64,000 bases of DNA from Desulfurococcaceae archaeon (GTDB taxonomy: Archaea; Thermoproteota; Thermoprotei_A; Sulfolobales; Desulfurococcaceae), in NCBI GenBank assembly GCA_038845865.1, contig JAWBQJ010000006.1, positions 830 to 64,829 on the forward strand, read 5' to 3'. Each line of letters starts with the position of its first letter. Within the stretch, counting starts at the first letter, position 1. Positions 19,342-27,826 of this stretch are shown here, one piece after another. The notes below the pieces were generated by a model. The model saw nothing but the letters and a program-made list of their open reading frames with translations. It was not told the DNA's origin and did no database searches. Position numbers and translations under genes: made by a program.

Positions 19342-19449
19342 ATGTACGTTCACCTTAAGCTCTATTCCGTGTAACCTAAAAGGCCGTTAAAAGCTTTAAG
19401 CGGGCACCCGCTTACGTGCTTACCGTAATTCGAAGCGTATATTCGCATA

Positions 19450-21111
19450 CTAGCTACTGCTACGACTTGCTTGGTATGTATTTCGTAGCGTTGTTGGGGG
19501 GTAGGTCTTTATTACCTTGACCTCCTTCTTCAGGGCGTTAACGTAGAGCGCTTCCCCAATACTGAGTTTTGTCAGCAGGGTAGCAAGATCTCCCTTTACA
19601 CCAATAAGCTTTTCGGCCTTTTCAAGGTATTCCTTGCTTCTTGAACCAAATAGCACCACGTTATACGTGTTCTCTGCGATCTCGTCGGGGAGGTCGCCAG
19701 GACTCTGAGTCGAAATTATAACACCCAGTTCTTTGCTCCTACCTTCTCTGACTATTTCCGTGAGCGTCTTTAACTGCAAGATACGCCATGCGTCATCTAT
19801 GGCGAGTATCATTTGTAATTTCTCCTTTTTGTTAAGCAGTAAATACCTGATTAAACCAATGCACATAGACACGTATGCGTTTTGAAAAACAGTACCGTAA
19901 CCACCCACATCTACTAAAGTGCTTTTACCGAGCTGGCTAATCAGCAGGCTGTGATCGGCCCTATTCCTCAAGAACTCGATGAAAGGTAGTAAAACGGAAA
20001 CATGGTAGTGGTTGATAAAGCCACGCTTACCTTCACTTTCAATCGTCAGTAGCGCCTTCAATACCGCTTCCCTGGAAGCCCCACTCGCGTACGCCAAGGC
20101 CTCCACCACTAACGCCCTCCAATCGGCGTTTTCCATCTCGGCGGGCTTCTCGAGGATGTTTATTGGAGCCTTATCCGGTGTCAGCGAGTCCAACACCTTA
20201 CCGGGAAGGTACTTCTTTAAGTCCCCTTTGAAGTCCATCACAACGACATTAACTAAGTTCTCGGCGACGATCTGCTCGATGATGCTAGATAGTAGTGTCG
20301 TCTTGCCCCGTCCCGTCGGCCCTATAATGGCAACGTGCCTGTACAGGTCTTCGATCTTCACCCCTACCGGGTGGGAGCTCGTCTTTTCGAAGCCAAGTAT
20401 GATAAGCCTGTCTAGTGATGGTGCTTCGTCCACGTTCATAGGTTGCATGTACGCTATTCTTTCCACTTCCACTTCGACCTTGCTGATAGAGGGCTTATCC
20501 ATGAGACCAATAGTGCTTAAAAGGATCTGCACGATATCGTTTCGCGCGGCTCTACTCAACCGGAGCCCATAATGTTTGCTAAAGCTACTCACTATTAGGG
20601 ACTCGTAGTAATCAGCAACGCTTTTAGCGGAATCTTTATTTCGTGATTTAACGCGGTAAGACACCACGAGCGATATCCTGGTAAACGGCTTACCATCCAG
20701 TAGAGCAGTGTAAAGAGCTTTTAGCCTGTCAAGTTTTATGTTGAGCCTTACCTTAGTGGACTCCTCTAGGACATTGTGGAGGTCCGCTTGGACGTTCAAG
20801 ATCTCGTTAGCGATCCTGTGGAGGAGGCCGCTCGTATCCAGCTCTTCTTTCACTAAGTGTAAGTGTACTCCTTGGGGTAGGGAATTTAATAGTGCTATGT
20901 AGGATTCTACGAGTTCTTTCAAAGCGCCTTCAGAGAACTCGTGTACCGAGTAGTCGACTTCTCTGCACACGAGGAATCTCGCTAATAAGACATCGTTAGA
21001 TTTGTAGATGACGAGGTCGGGAGGCTCTATTTCTACTTTTTTAACGCCACTTAGCATTACACTAGGCTCAATCGTGCTGAGTAGAGATACTACTTTACTC
21101 AGAACTTTCAT
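19450..21111 (-). CDS. cedB: CedB-like DNA-import ATPase (HerA/VirB4 family)
   Basis: A 553-residue ATPase. Walker A is IIGPTGRGKTTLL (about 263-275), followed by VVMDFKGDL, Walker B MILAIDDAWR (about 430-440), and the glutamine motif ISTQSPGD. This is the HerA/VirB4 central domain, expected to form a hexamer at the membrane. No TM helix is visible. It is the last gene of an operon with cedA1, cedA and cedA2. In Sulfolobus, CedB powers DNA uptake from neighbouring cells after DNA damage. The assignment as CedB rests on the fold plus the gene neighbours; a generic HerA ATPase is the alternative. Confidence 0.8.
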   Translation of the reverse strand: MKVLSKVVSLLSTIEPSVMLSGVKKVEIEPPDLVIYKSNDVLLARFLVCREVDYSVHEFSEGALKELVESYIALLNSLPQGVHLHLVKEELDTSGLLHRIANEILNVQADLHNVLEESTKVRLNIKLDRLKALYTALLDGKPFTRISLVVSYRVKSRNKDSAKSVADYYESLIVSSFSKHYGLRLSRAARNDIVQILLSTIGLMDKPSISKVEVEVERIAYMQPMNVDEAPSLDRLIILGFEKTSSHPVGVKIEDLYRHVAIIGPTGRGKTTLLSSIIEQIVAENLVNVVVMDFKGDLKKYLPGKVLDSLTPDKAPINILEKPAEMENADWRALVVEALAYASGASREAVLKALLTIESEGKRGFINHYHVSVLLPFIEFLRNRADHSLLISQLGKSTLVDVGGYGTVFQNAYVSMCIGLIRYLLLNKKEKLQMILAIDDAWRILQLKTLTEIVREGRSKELGVIISTQSPGDLPDEIAENTYNVVLFGSRSKEYLEKAEKLIGVKGDLATLLTKLSIGEALYVNALKKEVKVIKTYPPTTLRNTYQASRSSS

Positions 21112-21259
21112 TATGTTTATACACCTTGGTAACCAACGTAACGACGCAGATTAAGGCCAGTGACAAGAATACATGAGCGAGCTCTCCCGTGAAGGCGTAC
21201 TGGAGTATGCAGTTTAAAGCAAGAATTATTAGGACCAGTCCACTGACCCGGGGCCTCAT
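21095..21259 (-). CDS. cedA2: CedA2-like two-helix membrane protein
   Basis: A 54-residue frame starting directly after the cedA stop (TAG then ATG) and overlapping the cedB start by 17 nt. It encodes two hydrophobic helices, VSGLVLIILALNCILQ (about 5-20) and VFLSLALICVVTLVTKVY (about 30-47), joined by a short loop (YAFTGELAH). In Sulfolobus the small CedA2 protein accompanies CedA and has two TM helices. The tight overlap with both flanking genes and the hydrophobic pattern support a real gene. Confidence 0.75.
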   Translation of the reverse strand: MRPRVSGLVLIILALNCILQYAFTGELAHVFLSLALICVVTLVTKVYKHNESSE

Positions 21260-22618
21260 CTAGTAGTTCACCACGATCCTCGCTATGGAGGTGGACGCTC
21301 CACCCAGAAGCCTGGCTACGTTGAGGGTAATCGCACCAAGCATGGTTATATACACGAGTGGAAGGACAGTCAATTCGATGAACATCCGAGTTACGTAAAA
21401 CAATAAGTTTTCCGGTGCAAGGGGGTCTAACCCAAGCGCGGCGATCGTGTAAGGGTATAAATCCACGTTGATGGGTGTCGTGGAGTAATAGCTTAAGTAC
21501 ACCTCCACACGGTGATTACCAGGCTTAAGGATGTAGGTGTACACCGTGTAACGTATACCATACCAATCCAGCGACTCTACGCCTAGGGGCGTCACGGTCT
21601 CGCTGTCAATGTATACTTGTAACACGTCATTGGATTCCGTGTAGAGCTTGAAACCCGATGACTCCGTGGACGCGTTTAAAATGAGTACCACTCCATCGCT
21701 GCTTCTAAGCACCTCTTTAACTTCGATAGACCCGTTGAATAGCATGAAGCGATTAGCGGCTATTGCTAGTATGTTGGGAATGCTTATAGCTAAGTTCCAG
21801 TTTCTACCGGTAACGCCACTTAGCGTCACTAAATACCCATTACCAGCAATATCGAATCTCGCCACGTGATCGGTACACGGGAATCCGTGCACCTCGTCAA
21901 CTACGAGAACACCCTTACCATCAACTTTGTACCGGTAAACTAGTGCATCCTCAATATAGCCTTCGATAACGGCTTGCCCAAAGGGAGTGCCCGACGCATC
22001 CACGAGCATTATTGTCGCCGTGCAGAGGTTCTTTGATGTAATGAGGGACCCTGACATGTTGGAAAACGTGCTCACAAACAGGGGCATTAAGGGCATTCCC
22101 ACGGAGAATACAAGCGTGATGGCGATTATAGTCGCCCCGATGTTCCTGGTTAGTTTAAAGGGCACGGCGTGTAGTACTATTCCGAGTGCTATGAGAAACG
22201 GGGAAGCGGAGTATATGATCGTGTAGACAATAGACGTCGCTATGAGGGTTGTCAGAGAAGTCGTCATGAGGCCCGTTACTTGGCTAATGAAGCCTTGGGC
22301 AAAGAAACCAAGCCCTAGCTTACTTAGGAGCACTCCAACGGCCTTTAAAACCGCGATAAGGGCTAGGAGCACGCCTACCCTCTCGGTAAGCCATGTGGTG
22401 TAAAGAGCTAGGTCTGATCCCAGGAGACGGCTGAAGAAGTCTATTGAGTACAAGAGGGTCCTGTACGAAAAGGTGAGTATGCAGGAAAACACGCCTTCTG
22501 TAACTAGAGACCTGCCAAGCCTCTTAATAGCAAGGAAGGGTACCGGTAACGCCCTTATAGCTAGACCAGTACAGTACGATAACACGGACAGGTAAAACGA
22601 GAGTGCCAGCAAGTCCAT
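21260..22618 (-). CDS. cedA: CedA-like DNA-import channel protein
   Basis: A 452-residue polytopic membrane protein. I chose the ATG at 22618 (MDLLALSFYL), because an upstream frame start would overlap cedA1 by 106 nt and adds non-membrane sequence. About six TM helices fill residues 1-190, an extracellular beta-rich domain runs from about 195 to 395, and two TM helices close the protein. The first 55 residues resemble CedA1: ALPVPFLAIKRLG matches GLPIPFLRIKKLG. In Sulfolobus CedA forms the membrane part of the DNA importer. The sequence varies fast, so context carries much of the call. Confidence 0.78.
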   Translation of the reverse strand: MDLLALSFYLSVLSYCTGLAIRALPVPFLAIKRLGRSLVTEGVFSCILTFSYRTLLYSIDFFSRLLGSDLALYTTWLTERVGVLLALIAVLKAVGVLLSKLGLGFFAQGFISQVTGLMTTSLTTLIATSIVYTIIYSASPFLIALGIVLHAVPFKLTRNIGATIIAITLVFSVGMPLMPLFVSTFSNMSGSLITSKNLCTATIMLVDASGTPFGQAVIEGYIEDALVYRYKVDGKGVLVVDEVHGFPCTDHVARFDIAGNGYLVTLSGVTGRNWNLAISIPNILAIAANRFMLFNGSIEVKEVLRSSDGVVLILNASTESSGFKLYTESNDVLQVYIDSETVTPLGVESLDWYGIRYTVYTYILKPGNHRVEVYLSYYSTTPINVDLYPYTIAALGLDPLAPENLLFYVTRMFIELTVLPLVYITMLGAITLNVARLLGGASTSIARIVVNY

Positions 22619-22629
22619 GTTGCCCACAT

Positions 22630-22896
22630 TCACGGCATTTGAGGGGGCTGAGGCATAGGTGCTTGAAATGATGATGTGATGTAGGCTATTATTGCGAAAA
22701 CGGTGGTTCCCATTGCAAGCCAGAATGCAGCCCATACAGCATCTTCAATGAACCTTCCACCCAGCTTCTTAATTCTTAGAAACGGTATAGGAAGCCCCTT
22801 GATCAGCCAGCCCACAGCCCATGCTAATAGGAAAATGAACCAGGCTACTATGACGGTGATCGTAATAAGGCCCTTCACAAACTCCACGAGGTCCAT
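22630..22896 (-). CDS. cedA1: CedA1-like pilin subunit of the Ced system
   Basis: An 88-residue protein with two TM helices (about 8-32 and 49-72) joined by the short charged loop KGLPIPFLRIKKLGGRFIED. This is the architecture of CedA1, shown in Aeropyrum to form a VirB2-like conjugative pilus. The tail is proline-rich (QAPMPQPPQMP). First gene of the operon; GGGTG precedes the ATG at a suitable distance. Confidence 0.78.
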   Translation of the reverse strand: MDLVEFVKGLITITVIVAWFIFLLAWAVGWLIKGLPIPFLRIKKLGGRFIEDAVWAAFWLAMGTTVFAIIAYITSSFQAPMPQPPQMP

Positions 22897-22968
22897 TTAA
22901 AACACCCTAAGAATACATATGCTCGATAAGTAAGGGGGATTAGCGAAACTGTTTCATAGGGTTTTAAA

Positions 22969-24903
22969 ATGAGGTGGGCATGGCCGCGGACAGTTAAGAT
23001 ATACTGGGATCCATGGAATAACGTCCCGGTAATTAAACCTAGACAGGAGGAAATAGATCTCCTATATCAACTTAGACTAGGTGAGCCGGGAGATGCCCGT
23101 CCCGCATTTCGTGGTGACTTAGAAAAGTTAAAGGCAGCGGTAAAATACGAGTTCGGGGACGAGAAACTGTACTTTAGGCTTATTGAAGGGAAATTTGTGC
23201 TGTTGAATAAGATACCCCACTGGGACGTAATGTATGAAGTTGTGAGTTCGGGCAATGTGGTGGGCCAGCTATACTACGATCCTTACTCATCCATGTGGAG
23301 GTTTAGGCTAACTTATCAAGGAGCGTGCATAGCTGTTCAAGAAAACATCATAGATACAATTAAATGTAAGCCCCCCATCTATACGGGTAAGGTACTGGCA
23401 CCTCGAATAAGTACGAGTAGTAGGCAGGTCGTGGTAGTTGATGAGAAGTATGATATACGGGGAATCGGAGAAGTAAGTAGTGATGGAGTTGTACTTGTGA
23501 AGGCGTTTCACGACCGGTCCTTACCCGTCGAAACAAGCAATAAGCCCGCTACTATACATGATGTACTTAACCGCAATAGTGAAGGGCTAGAGCTTATGGA
23601 GGAAAAGGCAATAAGGTATTTAAAGAGGCTTCAGAGCAGATTTGGTGGGGCATCGAAACCCGTAGTCTCATATTCAGGCGGTAAAGACAGCCTGGTAGCA
23701 CTAGACCTAGCACACAGGGCTTACGGCGACCTTGACATGGTTTTCAATGATACGGGGTTGGAGTTACCGGAGACTTTGAAAAACGTAAAGGAAGTGGCTG
23801 AATTTTACGGCTACAAATTACACATTGCATCAGCGGGCGATATATTCTGGAAGGCAGTTGAAGTTTTCGGGCCTCCGGGCAAGGACTATCGTTGGTGTTG
23901 TAAAGTAGCTAAGCTTGTACCCATAGCTAAGCTGACTAAAACCCTGTGGCCTGGTGGCGCGTTCAATATCGTGGGGCAACGTGCCTACGAGTCCTTGGAT
24001 AGAGCGAAGAGCCCCCTGATTTGGCGCAATAGGTGGATACCCCACATGGTGAGTACCTCACCGGTTCAGTACTGGAGCCAGCTTGCGTGCTGGCTATACG
24101 TGTTCAAGTACAAGTTACCCTATAACAAGCTTTACGAGGAGGGTTTTAATAGGCTTGGATGCTACCTTTGCCCCTCGTGCGCTCTGGCCGAGTTCGAAGA
24201 CACCAAGAGGATTTACCCAGACCTGTGGAGTACTTGGGAAGCCGTGCTCGAAAGGTGGAGGGAGAAACTAAACATGCCGCCAGAATGGATTAGACTGGGT
24301 CTTTGGAGATGGCTTAGCCCGGCAACGGCTAAGACGAGGGTGGCCCATCGCCTGCCCGGCTACATCATTAACTGGAAAGAGGAGTATTCGAAGAGGCTAG
24401 AAGAAAACAGCATAGGGTTAAAGCCCGTGGAAGCCGTTGTTACTGGCAATTCACTGCTGGTTAAATTTAGCCGTGACCTCTTCTCGGAGAAGTTAGGTGA
24501 CATGCTCATCGAGAACTTAATTAGCATGGGCTTTAAACGAGTGTGCGAAAATCCACTTACATTCGAGAAAAATAACGCCGTGTTCGAGATCCAGGGCAAC
24601 TACATTAAGGTATTGCCCTACAACGAGCACTCCTTTGAAGATCTCGTAGATGTGATTAAAATTGTGTATAGAATGAAGGGTTGCGTGTTCTGTGGTAGTT
24701 GCGTATTATGGACTGGAAGGGGGTTAGTAAAGTTAACTTTGAAAGGCCCTATAGCACTTAGTACACTCGATGATAAAAACGCAAGAGTCTACATAGAGGT
24801 CTGTCCTATAAGTGACCAACTAGTGGAGAAGGTCGTTGCCCCCTTGATCACTAACGATCACAAGTCGTTTAAAAGAAAGACACGTAGAAAACCACTTCTT
24901 TAA
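22969..24903 (+). CDS. PAPS-reductase-family PP-loop protein with ferredoxin-like tail
   Basis: A 644-residue protein. The centre is a PP-loop ATPase: VVSYSGGKDSLVALDLA (about 227-243), then FNDTGLELPETL and the paired cysteines of RWCCKVAKL. Further cysteines (GCYLCPSC, about 400) and a C-terminal GCVFCGSC plus VCP (about 563-610) could hold an Fe-S cluster or zinc. The N-terminal 200 residues are an archaeal-specific region. Family members reduce PAPS or APS, or transfer sulfur to other targets; no sulfate-assimilation genes lie nearby, so the substrate is open. Divergent from cedA1. Confidence 0.75.
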   Translation: MRWAWPRTVKIYWDPWNNVPVIKPRQEEIDLLYQLRLGEPGDARPAFRGDLEKLKAAVKYEFGDEKLYFRLIEGKFVLLNKIPHWDVMYEVVSSGNVVGQLYYDPYSSMWRFRLTYQGACIAVQENIIDTIKCKPPIYTGKVLAPRISTSSRQVVVVDEKYDIRGIGEVSSDGVVLVKAFHDRSLPVETSNKPATIHDVLNRNSEGLELMEEKAIRYLKRLQSRFGGASKPVVSYSGGKDSLVALDLAHRAYGDLDMVFNDTGLELPETLKNVKEVAEFYGYKLHIASAGDIFWKAVEVFGPPGKDYRWCCKVAKLVPIAKLTKTLWPGGAFNIVGQRAYESLDRAKSPLIWRNRWIPHMVSTSPVQYWSQLACWLYVFKYKLPYNKLYEEGFNRLGCYLCPSCALAEFEDTKRIYPDLWSTWEAVLERWREKLNMPPEWIRLGLWRWLSPATAKTRVAHRLPGYIINWKEEYSKRLEENSIGLKPVEAVVTGNSLLVKFSRDLFSEKLGDMLIENLISMGFKRVCENPLTFEKNNAVFEIQGNYIKVLPYNEHSFEDLVDVIKIVYRMKGCVFCGSCVLWTGRGLVKLTLKGPIALSTLDDKNARVYIEVCPISDQLVEKVVAPLITNDHKSFKRKTRRKPLL

Positions 24904-27746
24904 TCACTCACCGTCCCCCCTTTCTCCTTCAGATACTTCTTTACCCTAAGAAACCTCTTCTCGCACTCGTAAAGTTCAGTCACGAGGTCTGCACCGCTTA
25001 AAACCCTATTGATGATCCTGATTGCTTCCTGCGTTCCTACACCCAGAGCGGATAATGCTAAGACAGCCTTGTCACCGTACCTGTAGAGTAGAATTGCCCT
25101 TTCTACGAGGTCTTTACGTAGTTTCTGCTCTTCGGGAGTGAGCTTCTCTCCACGTCTGAGCTTCTTAACGAGTTCAAGTTCCCTACTGGCATCTCCTTTA
25201 ACCAATGTCAAAGTCGCAAGACCGCATTTAGGGCACGAGAACTCGTTTAGTTCAACGATCTCCCTGGCCCGGGCTTCTCTGTGATAACCACACCTTAGGC
25301 ATATTACTGATACGCGCCTATTAAGTAATCGCTCTAGAAAGCTATTAGTATCGAGCGATGGCCACTCTTTAATGAGCGGGGTTTCAATGTAGCGCAGTAG
25401 GGTTATATGGTGCTCTTGTAGTTTACTATAACGTCTTAGCACTACGTTTACTTTTCCCTCAGCAACACGCTCTGCCAGCTCTATGAACGAATCTATATCA
25501 TAATCTCGAAAGAACACCTCTTTAAGGGCCTCTTTACCTATGATGGTGTCACTAAATGCTTCGAGGAGTTTTCTACTTACATAGGTTGAATCGGGTGATA
25601 TCGCCCCGAACCTCTGAGCTACCTGGTATATCCTCCACAAGTATGCAGAGCTGTCCTTAGCAATTCTTTCTAGGAGTGACCTATTCGCATAGGTCTTCAG
25701 GTTCTTAATGACCTCATACACCGCGTGTACTGGGCCTTTAACCGGGCCGGGTACGTGTATGCCCGCCAGCTGTATGTAGACAGCATAAGGCGTTGAATAG
25801 GCCTGGACCTTTATATAGGGGTAGGACGTCTTCAAGGTGTACTTTACAAGATCCTTTATAAGGGCGTTAACCTTACTTCCGCCATATACGTTAACTACAA
25901 CTAATCCGTACTCCTCCAGGTGATCGATGTATATGTTCTCGCTATCCCCGAGCTCTCTAACATGCCTTAAGCAGTCGATGGGCTCTTCTAGTATTAGGAG
26001 TTCTCTTAGGTCCTCGGGAAGGTCTCCGTGCTCCTTTATGTACTTCACGACTTCGCCAACTTCTTGCGCAACCGAGAACTCTACGGGGATATTTTCCCCT
26101 TCCCAATGGGGTATGATTACTTCTTCCGCAGACGTCTTTGCTGGTTCTACGTAGAGCTTGCGCTCCCTCTCGTCGTAACTAACGACTCTCCACGGCCTCC
26201 CGGCAAGTACTATCACACTATCTGGGTCTAAGTTTGTTACAACGTATTCTTCGTCGAGGACGCCCACTTTACCCCCCGAACCAGCATCTACTACGTGCAC
26301 GTCCCTCGTGGCCGGTATCATAGACGTCTTGTAAACGTATAGTTTAGTCTTCCTAGTTGGAATTATGACATTGTTTTCCCCCTTCACTCTTACTATTCTC
26401 GTATACAATAGGTAATCTACGATTTCGTTGAACTCCTCAAACGACAGGTCAGAGTATAGGGGGTGCCTCTTAACTTCATTGTACAGCTTATCGAGAGGTA
26501 CGCCGTCGGAATGCAAGAGCGTGTACAATGCGATGGCGTACGCCAGAACATCAAGGGGTTTGGGTATTATAACCTCCCGTTCGAGGAGGCCGTTACGGGC
26601 TCTTCGAGCTATTACGAGCGCTTCCAGTAGGTGTAAAATATTACTGGAAGTTATGATCAGCCCCCTACTTACATCGCCGAGTCTATGCCTGCTCCTACCT
26701 ACTCGTTGAATAAGCCTAGCTGCTTGGCGTGGAGACATGTACTGCATTACGTATTCGACATGCCCAATATCGATTCCAAGTTCCAGGCTTGAAGTTGAAA
26801 CGAGCATGTTAAGCTTTTTTTCACGGAAACACGTTTCCACCTTTTCTCTGTGCGACCTGGAGAGGCTTCCGTGGTGCACATCGAGCTTCAATTCCAATCC
26901 AAGCTCCTCTATTTGTTTTCTAAGTAGTGTACTCAGGCTCTCAGCTAGGGATCGCGTGTTTGTGAACACTATTACGGACTTTTCCTCTAATGCTTTTTCG
27001 ACAATCTTCTCCAGCCTGGCCGCAAGCGCTTCATCGTCAACGTGCGTAAGTATTTTCTTACATACTTCCGTCCTGCAAGCCGGAACCATAACCCTTAGTT
27101 CGAGATCTCTGGTAGAAGGGTCTTTGAGCATCACTACAGGTAGCGCACTTCCTGGTGAAATCAGTTTTAACGCCTTATCCTCTTCTTGAAGAGTTGCAGT
27201 AAGCGCTACCTTCACGAGACTTTTGTTTAAGTAAGATTCTAAAAGGTACAGCACGGTTAGAAGTAGCAGTCCCCGCTTACTTTCAAGCATGTCACGGTAC
27301 TCGTCAATTATAACATATTCAAGGTTCCCTAGGTAGGGGCGTATTTCCTCGTTTATAATAATGTAGTTGAACGTTTCCGGCGTAGTTATCAGAATGTGTG
27401 GCGGCGACTTCGCTATGCTTCTCCTTATGGAAGAGGGGGTGTCGCCGTGCCTGACCGCGACATCGAGTTCAAAGCAAGTGCCTATTCTTTTAAGCCTTCT
27501 TTCAATGTCCCGATTTAGTGCTCTAAGAGGAGTTACGTATATAGCGGTTATAGCTCGTTTACTCTGAGACGCTGTCTTGAGCATTATTGGGAAAACAGCT
27601 GCTTCCGTCTTCCCGCTTCCCGTGGGTGCTACAACTACAAGCGACCTGTCTCCTTTGCTTAACTCAATTAAGCTCTTTCTCTGAATTTCCGTTAACTTCT
27701 GGTAACCAAGTTCTTTGAGGCAGGTCGCGATCTTGTTAAGATCCAT
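24900..27746 (-). CDS. Lhr-type large DEAD/H-box helicase
   Basis: A 948-residue superfamily 2 helicase. Walker A VVVAPTGSGKTEAAVFP (about 37-53), Ib ITTPETF, motif II IIDEYRDM, motif III LTATL, and motif VI QRVGRSRHR are in order. The winged-helix and Lhr C-terminal parts follow, with a zinc-ribbon inserted near residue 805 (CLRCGYH...CPKCG). Motif II reads DEYR, not DEAH or DEVH. Lhr proteins unwind RNA:DNA or DNA duplexes in repair. It converges on the PP-loop gene with a 4-nt overlap. Confidence 0.88.
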   Translation of the reverse strand: MDLNKIATCLKELGYQKLTEIQRKSLIELSKGDRSLVVVAPTGSGKTEAAVFPIMLKTASQSKRAITAIYVTPLRALNRDIERRLKRIGTCFELDVAVRHGDTPSSIRRSIAKSPPHILITTPETFNYIIINEEIRPYLGNLEYVIIDEYRDMLESKRGLLLLTVLYLLESYLNKSLVKVALTATLQEEDKALKLISPGSALPVVMLKDPSTRDLELRVMVPACRTEVCKKILTHVDDEALAARLEKIVEKALEEKSVIVFTNTRSLAESLSTLLRKQIEELGLELKLDVHHGSLSRSHREKVETCFREKKLNMLVSTSSLELGIDIGHVEYVMQYMSPRQAARLIQRVGRSRHRLGDVSRGLIITSSNILHLLEALVIARRARNGLLEREVIIPKPLDVLAYAIALYTLLHSDGVPLDKLYNEVKRHPLYSDLSFEEFNEIVDYLLYTRIVRVKGENNVIIPTRKTKLYVYKTSMIPATRDVHVVDAGSGGKVGVLDEEYVVTNLDPDSVIVLAGRPWRVVSYDERERKLYVEPAKTSAEEVIIPHWEGENIPVEFSVAQEVGEVVKYIKEHGDLPEDLRELLILEEPIDCLRHVRELGDSENIYIDHLEEYGLVVVNVYGGSKVNALIKDLVKYTLKTSYPYIKVQAYSTPYAVYIQLAGIHVPGPVKGPVHAVYEVIKNLKTYANRSLLERIAKDSSAYLWRIYQVAQRFGAISPDSTYVSRKLLEAFSDTIIGKEALKEVFFRDYDIDSFIELAERVAEGKVNVVLRRYSKLQEHHITLLRYIETPLIKEWPSLDTNSFLERLLNRRVSVICLRCGYHREARAREIVELNEFSCPKCGLATLTLVKGDASRELELVKKLRRGEKLTPEEQKLRKDLVERAILLYRYGDKAVLALSALGVGTQEAIRIINRVLSGADLVTELYECEKRFLRVKKYLKEKGGTVSD

Positions 27747-27826
27747 GGGCCTCCTGAACCGAAGTTATAAGTAGAGCTAGTTTACTATAAATTTTCAGGA
27801 ATGCGTGGTTTTGCGTGTAGTACTAG

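Noticed and set aside
21260-22735. Longer CedA starting at 22735
   Set aside because: It would overlap cedA1 by 106 nt with non-membrane sequence; the ATG at 22618 fits better.
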